Shown in pieces: positions 35,027 through 45,493 of a DNA stretch of 64,000 bases. The stretch is from positions 3,033,476 to 3,097,475 of the forward strand of contig NZ_KI669560.1 of assembly GCF_000508085.1 (NCBI RefSeq). Direction: 5' to 3'. The position numbers and the translations under genes were made by a program. Within the stretch, counting starts at the first letter, position 1, and each line of letters starts with the position of its first letter. Below the pieces are notes generated by a model. The model did not search any database. It saw only the letters and a program-made list of their open reading frames with translations, and had not been told where the DNA came from. This DNA comes from Sediminibacterium sp. C3 (GTDB lineage Bacteria > Bacteroidota > Bacteroidia > Chitinophagales > Chitinophagaceae).

Positions 35027-35710
35027 GTGCAAAGAAAAGCGTTGGTATTAGGAGCAAGTGGATTAACAGGGTCTTATTTGCTTGAAATGCTGTTAGATTC
35101 CGACTTATACAGTCAGGTTACCATTTATGTGCGCAAGCCATTAGGGAGAGTGCACCCTAAACTGGTAGAACAGCTGGTAAACTTTGCCACCATTGAATCC
35201 TGGACAGAAGCTGATGATGTTTACTGCTGTTTAGGGGCAACCATCAAAACCGTAAAAACCAGGGAAGCTTTTACGCTAATAGACTTACATGCTCCACTTC
35301 ATATAGCCAAACTACAGCTATATGCAGGCAGCAAACGGTTGCTGGTGATTACCGCAGCCGGAGCCAATCCTAAATCAAGTGTATTCTACAACCGGACCAA
35401 AGGAAAATTAGAAGAAGCTTTAAAGCAGCTCAACTATAGCTCCATTTATATTTTCCAACCCTCTTTCATCCTGGGGCCGAGAAAAGAATCGAGATGGCTG
35501 GAAGAGTTGGGAATATTCTTTGCATTAAAAGCCATGCCGATTATGAAAGGCAGGTTTAAAAAATATTTACCCGTACATGCCAAAGCCATTGCCAGAAGCA
35601 TGCTCTACTTTGCAGGTCATTCCAAAACTGGTATTCACACGATTCAATCGCATATCATTAAACAATGGGAGAAGCCAGACTTTGTACCTAATCAGCAAAA
35701 TCAATCATAA
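35027..35710 (+). CDS. NAD(P)-binding Rossmann protein, TIP30/HTATIP2-like SDR
   Basis: The 227-residue protein opens with the dinucleotide motif LVLGASGLTGSYLLEML. YCCLGATIKTVKTREAF and the YNRTKGKLEEAL segment (Tyr/Lys in an atypical SDR active site) match the TIP30-like atypical short-chain dehydrogenase group. IFQPSFILGPR is the following conserved strand. No substrate is known for the bacterial members. The start is GTG, supported by the promoter. It converges with the M23 peptidase with an 7-base gap. Confidence 0.78.
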   Translation: MQRKALVLGASGLTGSYLLEMLLDSDLYSQVTIYVRKPLGRVHPKLVEQLVNFATIESWTEADDVYCCLGATIKTVKTREAFTLIDLHAPLHIAKLQLYAGSKRLLVITAAGANPKSSVFYNRTKGKLEEALKQLNYSSIYIFQPSFILGPRKESRWLEELGIFFALKAMPIMKGRFKKYLPVHAKAIARSMLYFAGHSKTGIHTIQSHIIKQWEKPDFVPNQQNQS

Positions 35711-35717
35711 GAAAAAA

Positions 35718-36443
35718 CTAAAGCGCAGGTTGCGCCCATTGAATCATATTCAGAAAGGCATCCGGATCAGGACAGTTTTGCAAATAATTTTCTCTTTCTG
35801 CGATACTACATACACCGGGATAGTCTCCTTTCTTACCCTGCATGTTCAGGATAATCTGAAAATGCAAATGTGGAGGCCATTGACCATTCTCTGCAGGCTC
35901 TCCAAAATGGGCAAAGACTTTTCCTGCTGCAATAAAATCCCCTTCCTTTAAATTGGCTATATCTGCCAGAGATAAGTGCCCATAGAGTGTATGAAATGCT
36001 GCGCCGTTTATCTGGTGTGCCAGAAGAATGGTAGCTCCATAATCTCCGTAGGCTTCATTGAATGCAAAACTATGAACCGTTCCATCCAGCGGGGCAGCTA
36101 CAGGAGTTCTGGCTTTGCCCCATATATCAACGCCAAGATGGATACATCTGGCATCCGTTTCACTTACCCCGTCAAACACCCTGCTTCTTGCATATACAGT
36201 TCTGTGTTCGTTATAACCACCTATACCATATAATGCATCCGCCTCATTCAATTGTTGCTGAATATACGCAGAGAAAAGATTGGTATCTGCTATTAAGGCA
36301 GATGTTAATGCCTTGTTTTGTTCAGTAAAATCCAATGCTAACAGTTTGTCCCGTTGGGGATTGAAATCTACCACCGGCTCAATCGCTAAATTGGTTTGTT
36401 GGTTTAACCAGAAATAAAAACTGTTTGAATCCATGCCATTCAT
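35718..36443 (-). CDS. M23-family metallopeptidase (peptidoglycan endopeptidase-like)
   Basis: The LytM-type zinc site is seen as CIHLGVDIW (HxxxD) and PPHLHFQI (HxH), with YGHLS between. PVAAPLDGTVHSF and DYGATILLAH complete the fold. The 241-residue protein lacks an obvious signal peptide or membrane anchor, which is odd for an enzyme cutting cell-wall peptides; Bacteroidota have such M23-like proteins with unclear targets. The Met at 36443 is supported by the -7 box; another Met lies three codons later. Confidence 0.82.
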   Translation of the reverse strand: MNGMDSNSFYFWLNQQTNLAIEPVVDFNPQRDKLLALDFTEQNKALTSALIADTNLFSAYIQQQLNEADALYGIGGYNEHRTVYARSRVFDGVSETDARCIHLGVDIWGKARTPVAAPLDGTVHSFAFNEAYGDYGATILLAHQINGAAFHTLYGHLSLADIANLKEGDFIAAGKVFAHFGEPAENGQWPPHLHFQIILNMQGKKGDYPGVCSIAERENYLQNCPDPDAFLNMIQWAQPAL

Positions 36444-36448
36444 TTTTG

Positions 36449-36456
36449 CAAACTTA
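36449..36456 (-). promoter_or_regulatory. -7 box TAAGTTTG of the M23 peptidase
   Basis: Read on the minus strand, TAAGTTTG ends 5 bases before the ATG. Confidence 0.45.
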
Positions 36457-36521
36457 CCTCAGTAAATGTCTTAAGTTAATGCAAATAGTATTTAATTCAC
36501 TTTAATGACTTTTTATTTTTT

Positions 36522-38708
36522 TCATTGTTTGATGCGATCTATTTCAGCATTTGATCCCATTTCTCTTTCTCTGGCACTTTTAATTTTATTATTTCCAAAA
36601 CGATAGCTGAAACTGATTGCTATATTCCTGCTTTCCCATTTACGATAGGTATTTAAGTTGAGTGTATTGGTAATAGCGTTTTGCTCCCAACGTTGGGTAT
36701 TCAACAAATCGGCAATAGCTAATTTGATGGTTGCCTGATCCTTGAAAACTTTTTTACTGACTCCAATATTTATACTACCTAAAGCTTTGGATCGATAGAT
36801 GGTAGTTGCATTTTGAAAATTATACCAGCTACTGATATCAAAATTCCACTTGTGTCCTAAATTAAAATTCTGACTCATGTATCCATTCATTCCCCAACTG
36901 CTCTGCGAACGATTTTCTACTGTTCCAAAACCGTTGAGTACAACAGAATAAGATTGATAAAATGGAGATAAGCTGAAATACATATTCCACCAATTATTTA
37001 CAGTAACAGGACTACTGATACTGATATTTAGCATTCTTCTGCTTCCTGTATTTTGTGGTGCTAAAATGGTATTTTTTCCAACCTGATAAGTCAATTGTTC
37101 TATATATTTATTAGTAATCCCATATTGAATTTTGAAGTTGGCAGCATATTTATATGTATAACTCAACTCTGCACTATAAGTGATTTGTGGAATTAAATAT
37201 GGATTCCCCTGCTCACTGTTAAATGCATCCAACTGATAAATAAATGGATTTTGATCCTGGTAACTGGGGCGATCAATTCTTTTCGTAAATGCAAAACCCA
37301 ATTGATTGTCTTGATTAATTTGGTATTGAACAAATACTGTTGGAAATAAACTGAGATAACTGGTATCAGGTTTTACAGTTTGTACCTTATTTAAAGCAGT
37401 TGATAAACCATTCACTTTTGTTTGTTCAGCTCTTAGGCCTGCTTGAAATGACCACCGATTGTATTTGGCTTGCAGGCTGAAATAGGCAGCATGAATGTAT
37501 TCTTTAAATTGAAATTGATTAGACTTTCCTGTATCGGCTTTCCAAACTTGATTAATTTGTTGATTTACGAATAATCGATTGGTAGCTGCAGAATAAACTG
37601 ATTTAAAACCTGTTTCCAATTTTATTTTGCTAGTTAATTGATGCATATAATCTGCTCTAATACTGCTGATTTGTATCCGTACACTGGCTTCATTATTCAA
37701 TGCAGTATTATATCTATTTACACCAGTTACCGAACCTGCGTTAATATTGACCAGGTTATTTAAAGAAGAATAAAAACGGGTATAATCTGCATCGATGTTC
37801 AGGCTTTGTTGCTGACCATTTACCCATCTATAATTGGCATTATAATTATTCCTTTTAATATTACCAGGTGCATCGCTAAATGTAAATACACTGCTATCTA
37901 TACCTCCAATGGATTGAATAGAAGTGAGATTACGATTCGTCATATTGGTAAAGCGACTATTTTGCAACCAAAGTAATCCAATAGTGGTTCTTTTATTCAG
38001 GGCATAATCTACACCTACCCTGTTATTATTTCCACCAAAATCATCCTGTTCAATACCACGTTGAGTCATTATTTGTGCCGGCAATAATCGATCATTATTA
38101 GCAATGGTTTCCTGATATCCTTTATTTATGCCCAGATTTCCAAACCAATTCCATTGATTTTTTCTAAAATTCACATTGACTGATCCACTCCTTCTATGAT
38201 GGGTGCTCTGTGTAAAATTCCCCGTAACTGAGCCATTAAAACCATTGGTCAAACTTTTTTTCAAAATAATATTGATGATGCCCGCATTTCCTGATGCATC
38301 ATATTTAGCTGAAGGGTTTGTAATAAATTCAATTTCTTTGATATTATCCGATTCAATACTTTTCAGTAATTGGGCAAGATCTTGCGCAGACAGTTGCATA
38401 TTCTGATTGTCAATTAAAACAGTTACCCCATTTTTGCCTCCCATTTGAATATTTTCATTGGGATCAACTACCACACCGGGAGCAATTTTTAACAGGTCTA
38501 ATGCATTTTGCCCAGCTGAAGAAGGCTTTGCCGAAATATTCAATACCGTTTTATCTACCAGGGTTCTGATGAATTGCTTATTCGCAATCACCGTTACTTC
38601 TGAAGTAGAAGTAGATTTCAAAGTGTCTTCAACTGGGATAGATTGTGCTTGGGCAATCGCACCAATCAAGAATAAATAAGCAGTCAGTAAATATTGCATG
38701 ATTTTCAT
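36522..38708 (-). CDS. TonB-dependent receptor-like outer membrane beta-barrel protein
   Basis: A 728-residue outer membrane protein. A signal peptide (MKIMQYLLTAYLFLIGAIAQAQS) is followed by a plug domain with QNALDLLKIAPGVVVDPNENIQMGG and VLIDN, LKSIESDNIKEIEFITNPSAKYDASGNAGIINI. The rest is a 22-strand-type barrel ending in ISFSYRFGN plus a short charged tail. It lacks the carboxypeptidase-like N-terminal domain of SusC receptors and a SusD partner, so it fits the outer-membrane beta-barrel family (OMP_b-brl_3 type) thought to move peptides or siderophore-like cargo. Met5 of the open frame was chosen as the start. An AraC regulator precedes it. Confidence 0.85.
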   Translation of the reverse strand: MKIMQYLLTAYLFLIGAIAQAQSIPVEDTLKSTSTSEVTVIANKQFIRTLVDKTVLNISAKPSSAGQNALDLLKIAPGVVVDPNENIQMGGKNGVTVLIDNQNMQLSAQDLAQLLKSIESDNIKEIEFITNPSAKYDASGNAGIINIILKKSLTNGFNGSVTGNFTQSTHHRRSGSVNVNFRKNQWNWFGNLGINKGYQETIANNDRLLPAQIMTQRGIEQDDFGGNNNRVGVDYALNKRTTIGLLWLQNSRFTNMTNRNLTSIQSIGGIDSSVFTFSDAPGNIKRNNYNANYRWVNGQQQSLNIDADYTRFYSSLNNLVNINAGSVTGVNRYNTALNNEASVRIQISSIRADYMHQLTSKIKLETGFKSVYSAATNRLFVNQQINQVWKADTGKSNQFQFKEYIHAAYFSLQAKYNRWSFQAGLRAEQTKVNGLSTALNKVQTVKPDTSYLSLFPTVFVQYQINQDNQLGFAFTKRIDRPSYQDQNPFIYQLDAFNSEQGNPYLIPQITYSAELSYTYKYAANFKIQYGITNKYIEQLTYQVGKNTILAPQNTGSRRMLNISISSPVTVNNWWNMYFSLSPFYQSYSVVLNGFGTVENRSQSSWGMNGYMSQNFNLGHKWNFDISSWYNFQNATTIYRSKALGSINIGVSKKVFKDQATIKLAIADLLNTQRWEQNAITNTLNLNTYRKWESRNIAISFSYRFGNNKIKSAREREMGSNAEIDRIKQ

Positions 38709-38824
38709 TTGTGGGTGCAAAATGCAAACACAAATAGGGCTGACCGCCTCATATCATTATTTGAGACCATTCAAGCAGGTATCAAATTATGAAGCATTGA
38801 AAATCAAGAACTTAGTAAAGTGAA

Positions 38825-40060
38825 TTATTTAATTTGATACGTTTTAGGGCTGTCTCCTGTAAATTTTTTAAAGGCTCTATTGAAAGTAGCCTTACTGTTA
38901 AAGCCAGCATCATAGGCAAGGCTCATAATAGTTAAGTTCGCCAGCTCAGGATTGGATAGTTGTTCTTTTACTTCCATTACCCTGTATTCATTAACGAAAT
39001 CATTGAAATTTTTTTCAAAACTCCGGTTGATCATTTTAGATAAAAAAGAGGGATTGGTTCCCAGATGAATGGCAAGATCGCTCAAAGTAAGCTCAGGATT
39101 CCGGTATAGTTTCTCTAACACCATTGCCTTTTCCAGTTTCGCTTTCCATTCTGGCGGAACAGGACTGTCAGTTGCTTGAAGGTCAGTATCCAATTTTGTA
39201 CTTGTCGCGGTTTCATTGACGGTTTCCTCCAAATTCGCATTTACTTCGTATCCGTCAGTCAGTGCTGTTTCCTCTGTTTGATAGCGGTAAAAATCTACTT
39301 CAAATTTCTTCTTTTGCTCTATTGAGTTCGCATATCCTGTAATACCGATATAGTAGAAGATAAGAGCAAAAAGCAAATAATACCACCAGGTATCCTGATA
39401 CCCAATATCGAAACCCAGCAGTCTTAATACATCCAAAGTAATGGTAGCAAAAAAATAAAGGAAACAGGCAATCAGAAAATTTCTAATCCAGGTAAAGTGC
39501 AAATTGTCTGCATAAGAAAGCTCCTGATCAATAAAAGCCCGATAATTCAAATAATATCTAAGGCTCAGCAACAAGTAAACCATCAAACTAAAAAAACCTA
39601 TTACCTGGTACCAGGTATCAAAATCAGGATCATTTTGCCCGTCCATTAAATAATAGCGCTTCAGAATCAGTTGGTCAGTTACTGCAACTATTATCGTCCA
39701 CAGGATATACAGCGTCCCGGGTATAAAATGATAGCGGTCTTTTTTAGAAAAAACAAAACTAGGGTTCAATAAAGATTTGATATAGATAAAAATAGCAGGC
39801 CCCATCAATAGTGTGTGATTCATGGGAAAGTAGAACATAAAATTTCTACACTCCATACATTCCCAGCCCCAATACCAGCCAGCAAATCCAAGCATCCAGG
39901 GACAGATGTACAGCACACTCATTAATAAGATAAATCCCAGCCAATTATCAGAGGCTCTTTCATGCTGATATGCTTTCCGGAACAATAAAAAAGCATATAC
40001 CAAACCATGAAAGAAAAAAATCAACAATAACCCACTTCGCCAGTTAAAATCAAAATACAT
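38825..40060 (-). CDS. AraC-family regulator with N-terminal membrane domain
   Basis: The 411-residue protein has seven hydrophobic segments in its first 240 residues and a C-terminal AraC DNA-binding domain (about 310-411): LTLSDLAIHLGTNPSFLSKMINRSFEKNFNDFVNEYR and LTIMSLAYDAGFNSKATFNRAFKKFTGDSP are the two helix-turn-helices, given here by key parts. The central region (ANLEETVNETATSTKLDTD) is a flexible acidic linker. Such membrane-bound AraC regulators are common in Bacteroidota and probably sense an envelope signal. It is 14 bases downstream of the tricorn-like protease and about 115 bases upstream of the TonB-type receptor, so either could be its target. Confidence 0.83.
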   Translation of the reverse strand: MYFDFNWRSGLLLIFFFHGLVYAFLLFRKAYQHERASDNWLGFILLMSVLYICPWMLGFAGWYWGWECMECRNFMFYFPMNHTLLMGPAIFIYIKSLLNPSFVFSKKDRYHFIPGTLYILWTIIVAVTDQLILKRYYLMDGQNDPDFDTWYQVIGFFSLMVYLLLSLRYYLNYRAFIDQELSYADNLHFTWIRNFLIACFLYFFATITLDVLRLLGFDIGYQDTWWYYLLFALIFYYIGITGYANSIEQKKKFEVDFYRYQTEETALTDGYEVNANLEETVNETATSTKLDTDLQATDSPVPPEWKAKLEKAMVLEKLYRNPELTLSDLAIHLGTNPSFLSKMINRSFEKNFNDFVNEYRVMEVKEQLSNPELANLTIMSLAYDAGFNSKATFNRAFKKFTGDSPKTYQIK

Positions 40061-40074
40061 ATACCCAATATAAC

Positions 40075-43000
40075 CTATTTTAACTGCTTTAAAACTTCCT
40101 CTATGGCTTTGTCTAACTGAGGATCTCGCTTATTAACTTTATCCTGGAAGTTCAATGGCACGAATATATCAGGTTCTACTCCGGTTAATTCCAAATCTTT
40201 TCCATCTAAACTATAACAACCCCAGCTGGGTAGTCTCACAAATGAGCCATCTACCAATCCTGCGCCACTGGTAAATATAATCCAGCGATAGGTAGGCATG
40301 CCAATCACTTTGCCCAGCTTCAAAGCTTTGAATCCCGCAGCCGTCATTTCTGCATCACTTAATGATTGTTCATTGATTAGTAAAACAATGGGCTTATCCG
40401 AAGGCCCGAAATTAGACTGAGGAGTTAACTTTCCTTCTCTGTATTTCCAGCGTAAATAGGTCTTCTGACTTAAAAACTTCAGCACTTCGTCGTGCACATT
40501 TCCTCCGGTATTGTAGCGCAAATCCAGAATCAATCCGTCTTTCTGATACAAATCCTGTGTCATATCAATCAGGAATTGCTCTAATTCTCTTGTGCCCATA
40601 TCTTTCATATGATGATAGGCAATTCTTTTCTTGGTTCTCGCATTCACCTCTTCCTGATTGGCTTTGCTCCATTCATTGTATAATTCAGGGGCCACCGTTC
40701 TTTGCGGATGAATATTCACAGATATTGTTTTGCCTTTTCTATCAAAGACCAGATTGATTTCCCGGTCAAAGCTGGCTTTGCTGAAATAACTGTTTCTGTC
40801 TTTAGTAATATCCACTGCTTCGTTGTTCACTTTAATTAAGACGTCACCTGGCTGTATGTCCATGCTTTTTTTATCGGCCTGTGAATTGGCAATAATTCTT
40901 TTTACAACATAAGGCTGATCATTTTCAAACACAATTCCTGTTTCCATTGTACGGTTTACCAGACGAATGGTTTCCTCTTCGCCATTTGAACTAAAACCCT
41001 GGTGTGAGGAATTCAGTTCACCCAGCATATCATTAAGCAGCACTCTTAAATCGGCCCTGGTATTTAAGTAAGGTAAATAGGAAGCATACTTTTTCTTTGT
41101 TTCCTGCCAGTTGATACCATGAAATTGCTCATCATAAAAATTTTGCTCTACCTGTGCCCATGTTTCTTCAAAAATTTGTTCAAACTCCCCTTTCAGGCTT
41201 CTTTGAAAACTCTGTGCAATGATAACAGGATCAGCTTTATTGCCATCCAGATTTAGTTTATAAAGCGTTCCGTTACCCAATAACATCAATTTCTCCCCTG
41301 CTTCAGCAAACTCAATACTATTCGCATCAATGCCTGCAATTTTTTCGGTCTTGGGATTTTCAAAGGGATCAATCACCGTTTTCCAAAGCGAAGGCTTTCC
41401 TTCTGCATGATCACTCAGATAGAGTACAGAAGTTTTGTCTCCCTTTTGCAAAACTGAAAGCAAATACTGAGAACCAAAAGAAGGACCTACCTGTTCCAGC
41501 CGCTCCATCAACCCTGTAAAATCAATAGACACAGAAACAGTTTTAGCAGAATCTTTTTTGGCAGACTTAAAGAGCTCATCAAATTTATCGGAACGATAGG
41601 GGTCATCTAATTTCTCTAAAGGCATTTTAAAAATTCTTGGATTATTCATGCCAAATGGATAGGCAGGCCTGGTTCTGTTACTAATAAAATAAATAGACTT
41701 GCCGTCCGGACTCCATACCGGATCTGCTTCTGATACGCCCGTATTGGTTAAGTTATAGGTTTTGTTTTGAGCAATATGGTGAATAAAAATATCCTGTTCA
41801 AAGTTGCGTACTGCAGTAAATAAAACATATTCATCGTTCGGAGAAAAGCCAGGACTTGAATTTTGCATAGCCCATATTTCTTCTTTTGCAATGGTCTTGC
41901 TTTCAAAAGTTTTGGTGTCCATTAAAACCACTTCGTCTCTGCCGCTCAGATAAACCATTTTAGATCTGGACTTGTTCAATACAAGAGAACGATTGTCTTT
42001 ATTGGACTGAGTAATTTTTTTAGGAGAAGCTGTTCCATTGGCAGCTACAGAAAAAATATTCAGGTATCCGCCTGCGGTTTCATTATAAAGCAAGGTTTGA
42101 TTGTCCGACAACCATTTAACCTCTCTTGCTCTTTCTGTATTGTTGCGCTGAATTTGCTTAATGAATTTCCCGTCTGCATCACTAACAAACAATTCACCTC
42201 TGGAAATAAAAGCCAGTTTTTTCCCATCCGGGGAAAGATCAAAGGCCGAAATTTTTCCTCGCACATCGTATTCTTTCTGGGCTGGCAATACCTGATTTCT
42301 ATAAAGTTGAATATTCAAAGGTTTTGCCTTCTTACCAACAACATCATACAACCACAATTGATAATCTTTTTCAAAAACAACACTGGTTCCGTTAGCACTT
42401 ACCATCGGTGTTTTAATAGAAGTGGCAAACTGCGTAAGCGCCATTTTCTTTCCTTTATCCAGACTATACAAATTATATTCTCCATTAGCTTCATCGGAAA
42501 TAAAATAAATATTACCCTTCTGGTCAATGGTAGCAGCAAAATCCTTACCCTCCCAGTTGGTATGCTTCTGGTATTGCTTTGTTTTTAAATTATAGGATTG
42601 AATATCCGGATTAAAAGGTCCCTTGTATCTTTTTCTGGCTACCTGATTATTACTTTCCCAGGTATCATTAAAATAAATATCTCCGGAAACTGGATGCTCT
42701 GCAACCAAATGGTCCATCAGAAAATAATGATCGCCGAACAATTTTTTAGGCGTACCCCCATTAATAGAAACGGTATATGCTGAAGCAATACCATAACGGT
42801 TTGAAGTAAAAAAATGGTTTTACTATCCCAGCTAAAATTGGCAACCTGATCAGATGCACTGTGAAAAGTCAGTTGTTTTACATCACCACCCGACAGTGGC
42901 ATAATGTATACATCGGCATTCCCCATTTGCTCTCCGGTAAATGCCAGCCATTTACCATCCGGAGAAATACGGGGTGCGGTTTCATAGCCCTGCATGGCGG

Positions 43001-43181
43001 TTAAGCGAGTAGCCTGGCCATCCTGTACCGATGCCTTCCAAAGATCCCCTTCAAAACTAAATACAACGGTTTGCGCATCAGGTGTTAAAACCGGGTGCGA
43101 TAAAAAACGGGGTGCTACAGTTTGTGCGGAGAGGGTTTGAACAGTAATGCCCAGCAATACCCATATTTTCTTGATACTCAT
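40075..43181 (-). pseudogene. Tricorn-like S41 protease split by a single-base frameshift
   Basis: Two frames together form one protein of about 1035 residues. The N-terminal part (from ATG at 43181, signal peptide MSIKKIWVLLGITVQTLSAQ) is a WD40-like beta-propeller with SPDGKWLAFTG. It drops out of frame after the residues DSKTIF at a run of seven A at 42808-42814. Adding one base makes the reading FFTSNRYGIASAYTVSINGG, which joins directly to the second frame. That part holds more propeller repeats (DPVWSPDGKSIYFISNR), a PDZ domain (IQPGDVLIKVNNE, about residue 730 of the joined protein), and the S41 core with DLRYNTGGNVHDEV and the probable nucleophile Ser in NEQSLSDAEMT. A sequencing error, recent mutation or phase variation are all possible. 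Confidence 0.85.
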
Positions 43182-43221
43182 AAAATAAATTGAATATTGA
43201 AAGTAAGCGTAATTGTATAAC

Positions 43222-43250
43222 AAAAAAAGCCACCCATATAAATGGATGGC
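43222..43250 (-). terminator. Terminator of the DPP4 gene
   Basis: On the minus strand GCCATCCAT and ATGGGTGGC pair (one G-T wobble) around a short loop and are followed by seven T. It lies 24 bases after the S9 peptidase stop codon. Confidence 0.75.
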
Positions 43251-43273
43251 TTTTAATACATTCAGGTTGCCGT

Positions 43274-45436
43274 TTATCTCAACATGCCCTTTGGCACTTC
43301 TTTTTCCAATAAATGTTTATAGATAAACTTGGTCTTCAGGTTATTGAAATGATTTCCTTTAGGACCACTCCATCCATGTCTTCCACCAGGATACAACATG
43401 AATTCAAAATCCTTACCCTTGTCCTGTAAAGCACTTACCAGCTGAATACTGTTCTGCATATGAACATTGTCGTCCATAGTACCGTGAACCAGCTGTAAGG
43501 TTCCTTTAAACTTGTCAATATGGCTTAATACACTGCTGCTCTTGTATCCGTCCGGATTTTCTGCAGGCGTGTCCATGAACTTCTCTGTATAGTGGCTATC
43601 GTATAAACTCCAGTCTACCACCGATCCGCCAGCCATTGCATGGGTAAATACAGATGAACCATAAGTTAGGGCATAAGCACTCATGTAACCGCCGTAGCTA
43701 AAGCCGGTGATGGCAATTTTGGTTGGATCTGCATATCCCTTCTGGATAAACCATTTAGCCATTTGCATATAATCCTGCATTTCCCAGAATCCTAAGTTGC
43801 GGTGCATATAATTAACGCCCGCTTTACCAAAATGACCACTGGCACGATGATCAAATTTCACATGAATCAATCCTTCCTGTGCATACATTTCACGGGTTGC
43901 ATTCCAGGACCATCTGTCCCAGGTATTGCCGGCATTAGGGCCACCGTAAATGTCTACCAGCATTGGATACTTTTTATTAGGATCCATATTCGCAGGCCAG
44001 GTTACCTGTGCAGGCAATTCAAACAAACCATCTGCACTCTTAATGCGAATGAATTCTGTTTTAGCAATCTGGTATTCGCCCATAGCTGATCCTTTTGCAT
44101 CACCCAATTCACGGACAATTTTGCCTTTATTATCTACCAGACTCATTTTGAAAGGAGTGGTAGTATTGCTATAAGTAGTTACAAAGTATTTTCCGTTCGG
44201 AGAAAGTCTTACCTGGGAGTGATCAAACTCACCAAAAGTCAGGCGCTTTAGTTCTGCACCGTTCAATTTTACACTGTATAAATCTATACGAGCCGTATTC
44301 TCCTTTCCTCTGGCTGTAAAATATACCAATCCGTTTTTCTCATCAATCAGCTCTGTGCTCAACACGGTAAAATCTCCGGATGTGATTGGGTTGATTAAGC
44401 TGCCATCATTGTTGTGAAGGTATAAATGGTTCCAGCCTGTTTTATCGCTCTCCAATATAAATGCAGGCTTAGACTTTAGGAAGGTAAAACGCTGACCTGC
44501 TCTGTCTTCCAGATCCACCCAGGTTTTCTGTTGTTCTTCGTACATAATTTTTTTGCCACCGGAGCCAGGATTTACATCAAATATTTTCAGATGATCCTGA
44601 CCTCTGTTGATCCACTGAACCAACAAGCTGCTTCCATCAATTCTCCAAACAGGCCAGCCAAAATACTGGTCTTCTTTCGGATTAAAATCTGCCCAGGTTG
44701 TATTGCCTCCATCGGCTGCAACAAAGCCCAGTTTTACCTCCGGGTTTTTATCTCCAGGTTTAGGATAACGGGTTTCTTCAATAAAACCATGTTGTCCTTC
44801 GCTGCTATAGATAGGGAACATCGGTACCATGCTTTCATCAAAATGCATATATGCCAATTGCTTGCTGTTGGGATTCCACCAGAATGCCCGATAACGAGTT
44901 CCTCTACCAAAGATTTCTTCCCAGTACACCCAGCTGGCATAGCCATTCAAAGAAGTACTTGAACCGGTATTGGTTAAGCGGGTTTCCTTTGCACTAGGAA
45001 TATGGTAGGTATATAAGTCGTTTGATTTTGTGTAAGCGATATAAGCACTGTCCGGAGAAAAAGTGGGATTTTTTTCTTCTGCAGCATCAAAAGTAATTTG
45101 CTTCTCAACGTCTCCGTCCTTGTAAAATAAATCCCCTTTTTTTACAGAAACAGATTTTGCCGGAGGAGCAGCCCCTTTCATCTGATCAGGCGTTGCGAGC
45201 ATCAGTTTACCTGTTTTCACTTCCATAACATAATTTTTACTGGCCGAATCCGGATGTATTTTCTGATTCAGAATTACACGGTCATCATCCAGCCATTTCA
45301 TGAAACGAGGAAGCGGATTTTGAAAATTTTCAGGCAACTTATTAGCCATTAAATCAGCCTTGCTGATCATTTTGTTCTGTGCCATGGAAGGAACTGCAAG
45401 CAGCAGCATCCCCATGGAAAAAATATATTTATTCAT
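43274..45436 (-). CDS. S9-family dipeptidyl peptidase (DPP4-like)
   Basis: The 720-residue exported enzyme removes X-Pro or X-Ala dipeptides from peptide N-termini. A signal peptide (1-19, MNKYIFSMGMLLLAVPSMAQ) precedes an eight-bladed propeller (DPPIV_N, with ASWVYWEEIFGRGTRYRAFWWNP carrying the EE motif). The alpha/beta hydrolase domain has Ser in GFSYGGYMSAYA, Asp in GTMDDNVHMQN and His in GGRHGWSG. All catalytic residues are present. It lies downstream of an Omp85-type gene and leuS on the same strand and ends in a strong terminator. Confidence 0.92.
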   Translation of the reverse strand: MNKYIFSMGMLLLAVPSMAQNKMISKADLMANKLPENFQNPLPRFMKWLDDDRVILNQKIHPDSASKNYVMEVKTGKLMLATPDQMKGAAPPAKSVSVKKGDLFYKDGDVEKQITFDAAEEKNPTFSPDSAYIAYTKSNDLYTYHIPSAKETRLTNTGSSTSLNGYASWVYWEEIFGRGTRYRAFWWNPNSKQLAYMHFDESMVPMFPIYSSEGQHGFIEETRYPKPGDKNPEVKLGFVAADGGNTTWADFNPKEDQYFGWPVWRIDGSSLLVQWINRGQDHLKIFDVNPGSGGKKIMYEEQQKTWVDLEDRAGQRFTFLKSKPAFILESDKTGWNHLYLHNNDGSLINPITSGDFTVLSTELIDEKNGLVYFTARGKENTARIDLYSVKLNGAELKRLTFGEFDHSQVRLSPNGKYFVTTYSNTTTPFKMSLVDNKGKIVRELGDAKGSAMGEYQIAKTEFIRIKSADGLFELPAQVTWPANMDPNKKYPMLVDIYGGPNAGNTWDRWSWNATREMYAQEGLIHVKFDHRASGHFGKAGVNYMHRNLGFWEMQDYMQMAKWFIQKGYADPTKIAITGFSYGGYMSAYALTYGSSVFTHAMAGGSVVDWSLYDSHYTEKFMDTPAENPDGYKSSSVLSHIDKFKGTLQLVHGTMDDNVHMQNSIQLVSALQDKGKDFEFMLYPGGRHGWSGPKGNHFNNLKTKFIYKHLLEKEVPKGMLR

Positions 45437-45493
45437 GGAACAATTTTTGAACCGTGAATATAATAAATATGCAGGAAGCGGGTGAGGAATGAA

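Noticed and set aside
42097..42588. A 163-codon plus-strand frame opposite the tricorn-like protease
   Set aside because: The propeller repeats on the minus strand explain the sequence; the opposite frame is a shadow.
42717..43223. Treating the N-terminal frame of the tricorn-like protease as a separate 168-residue gene
   Set aside because: Its last 25 residues lose all propeller pattern, and adding one base at 42808-42814 restores a continuous propeller into the next frame, so it is one broken gene.
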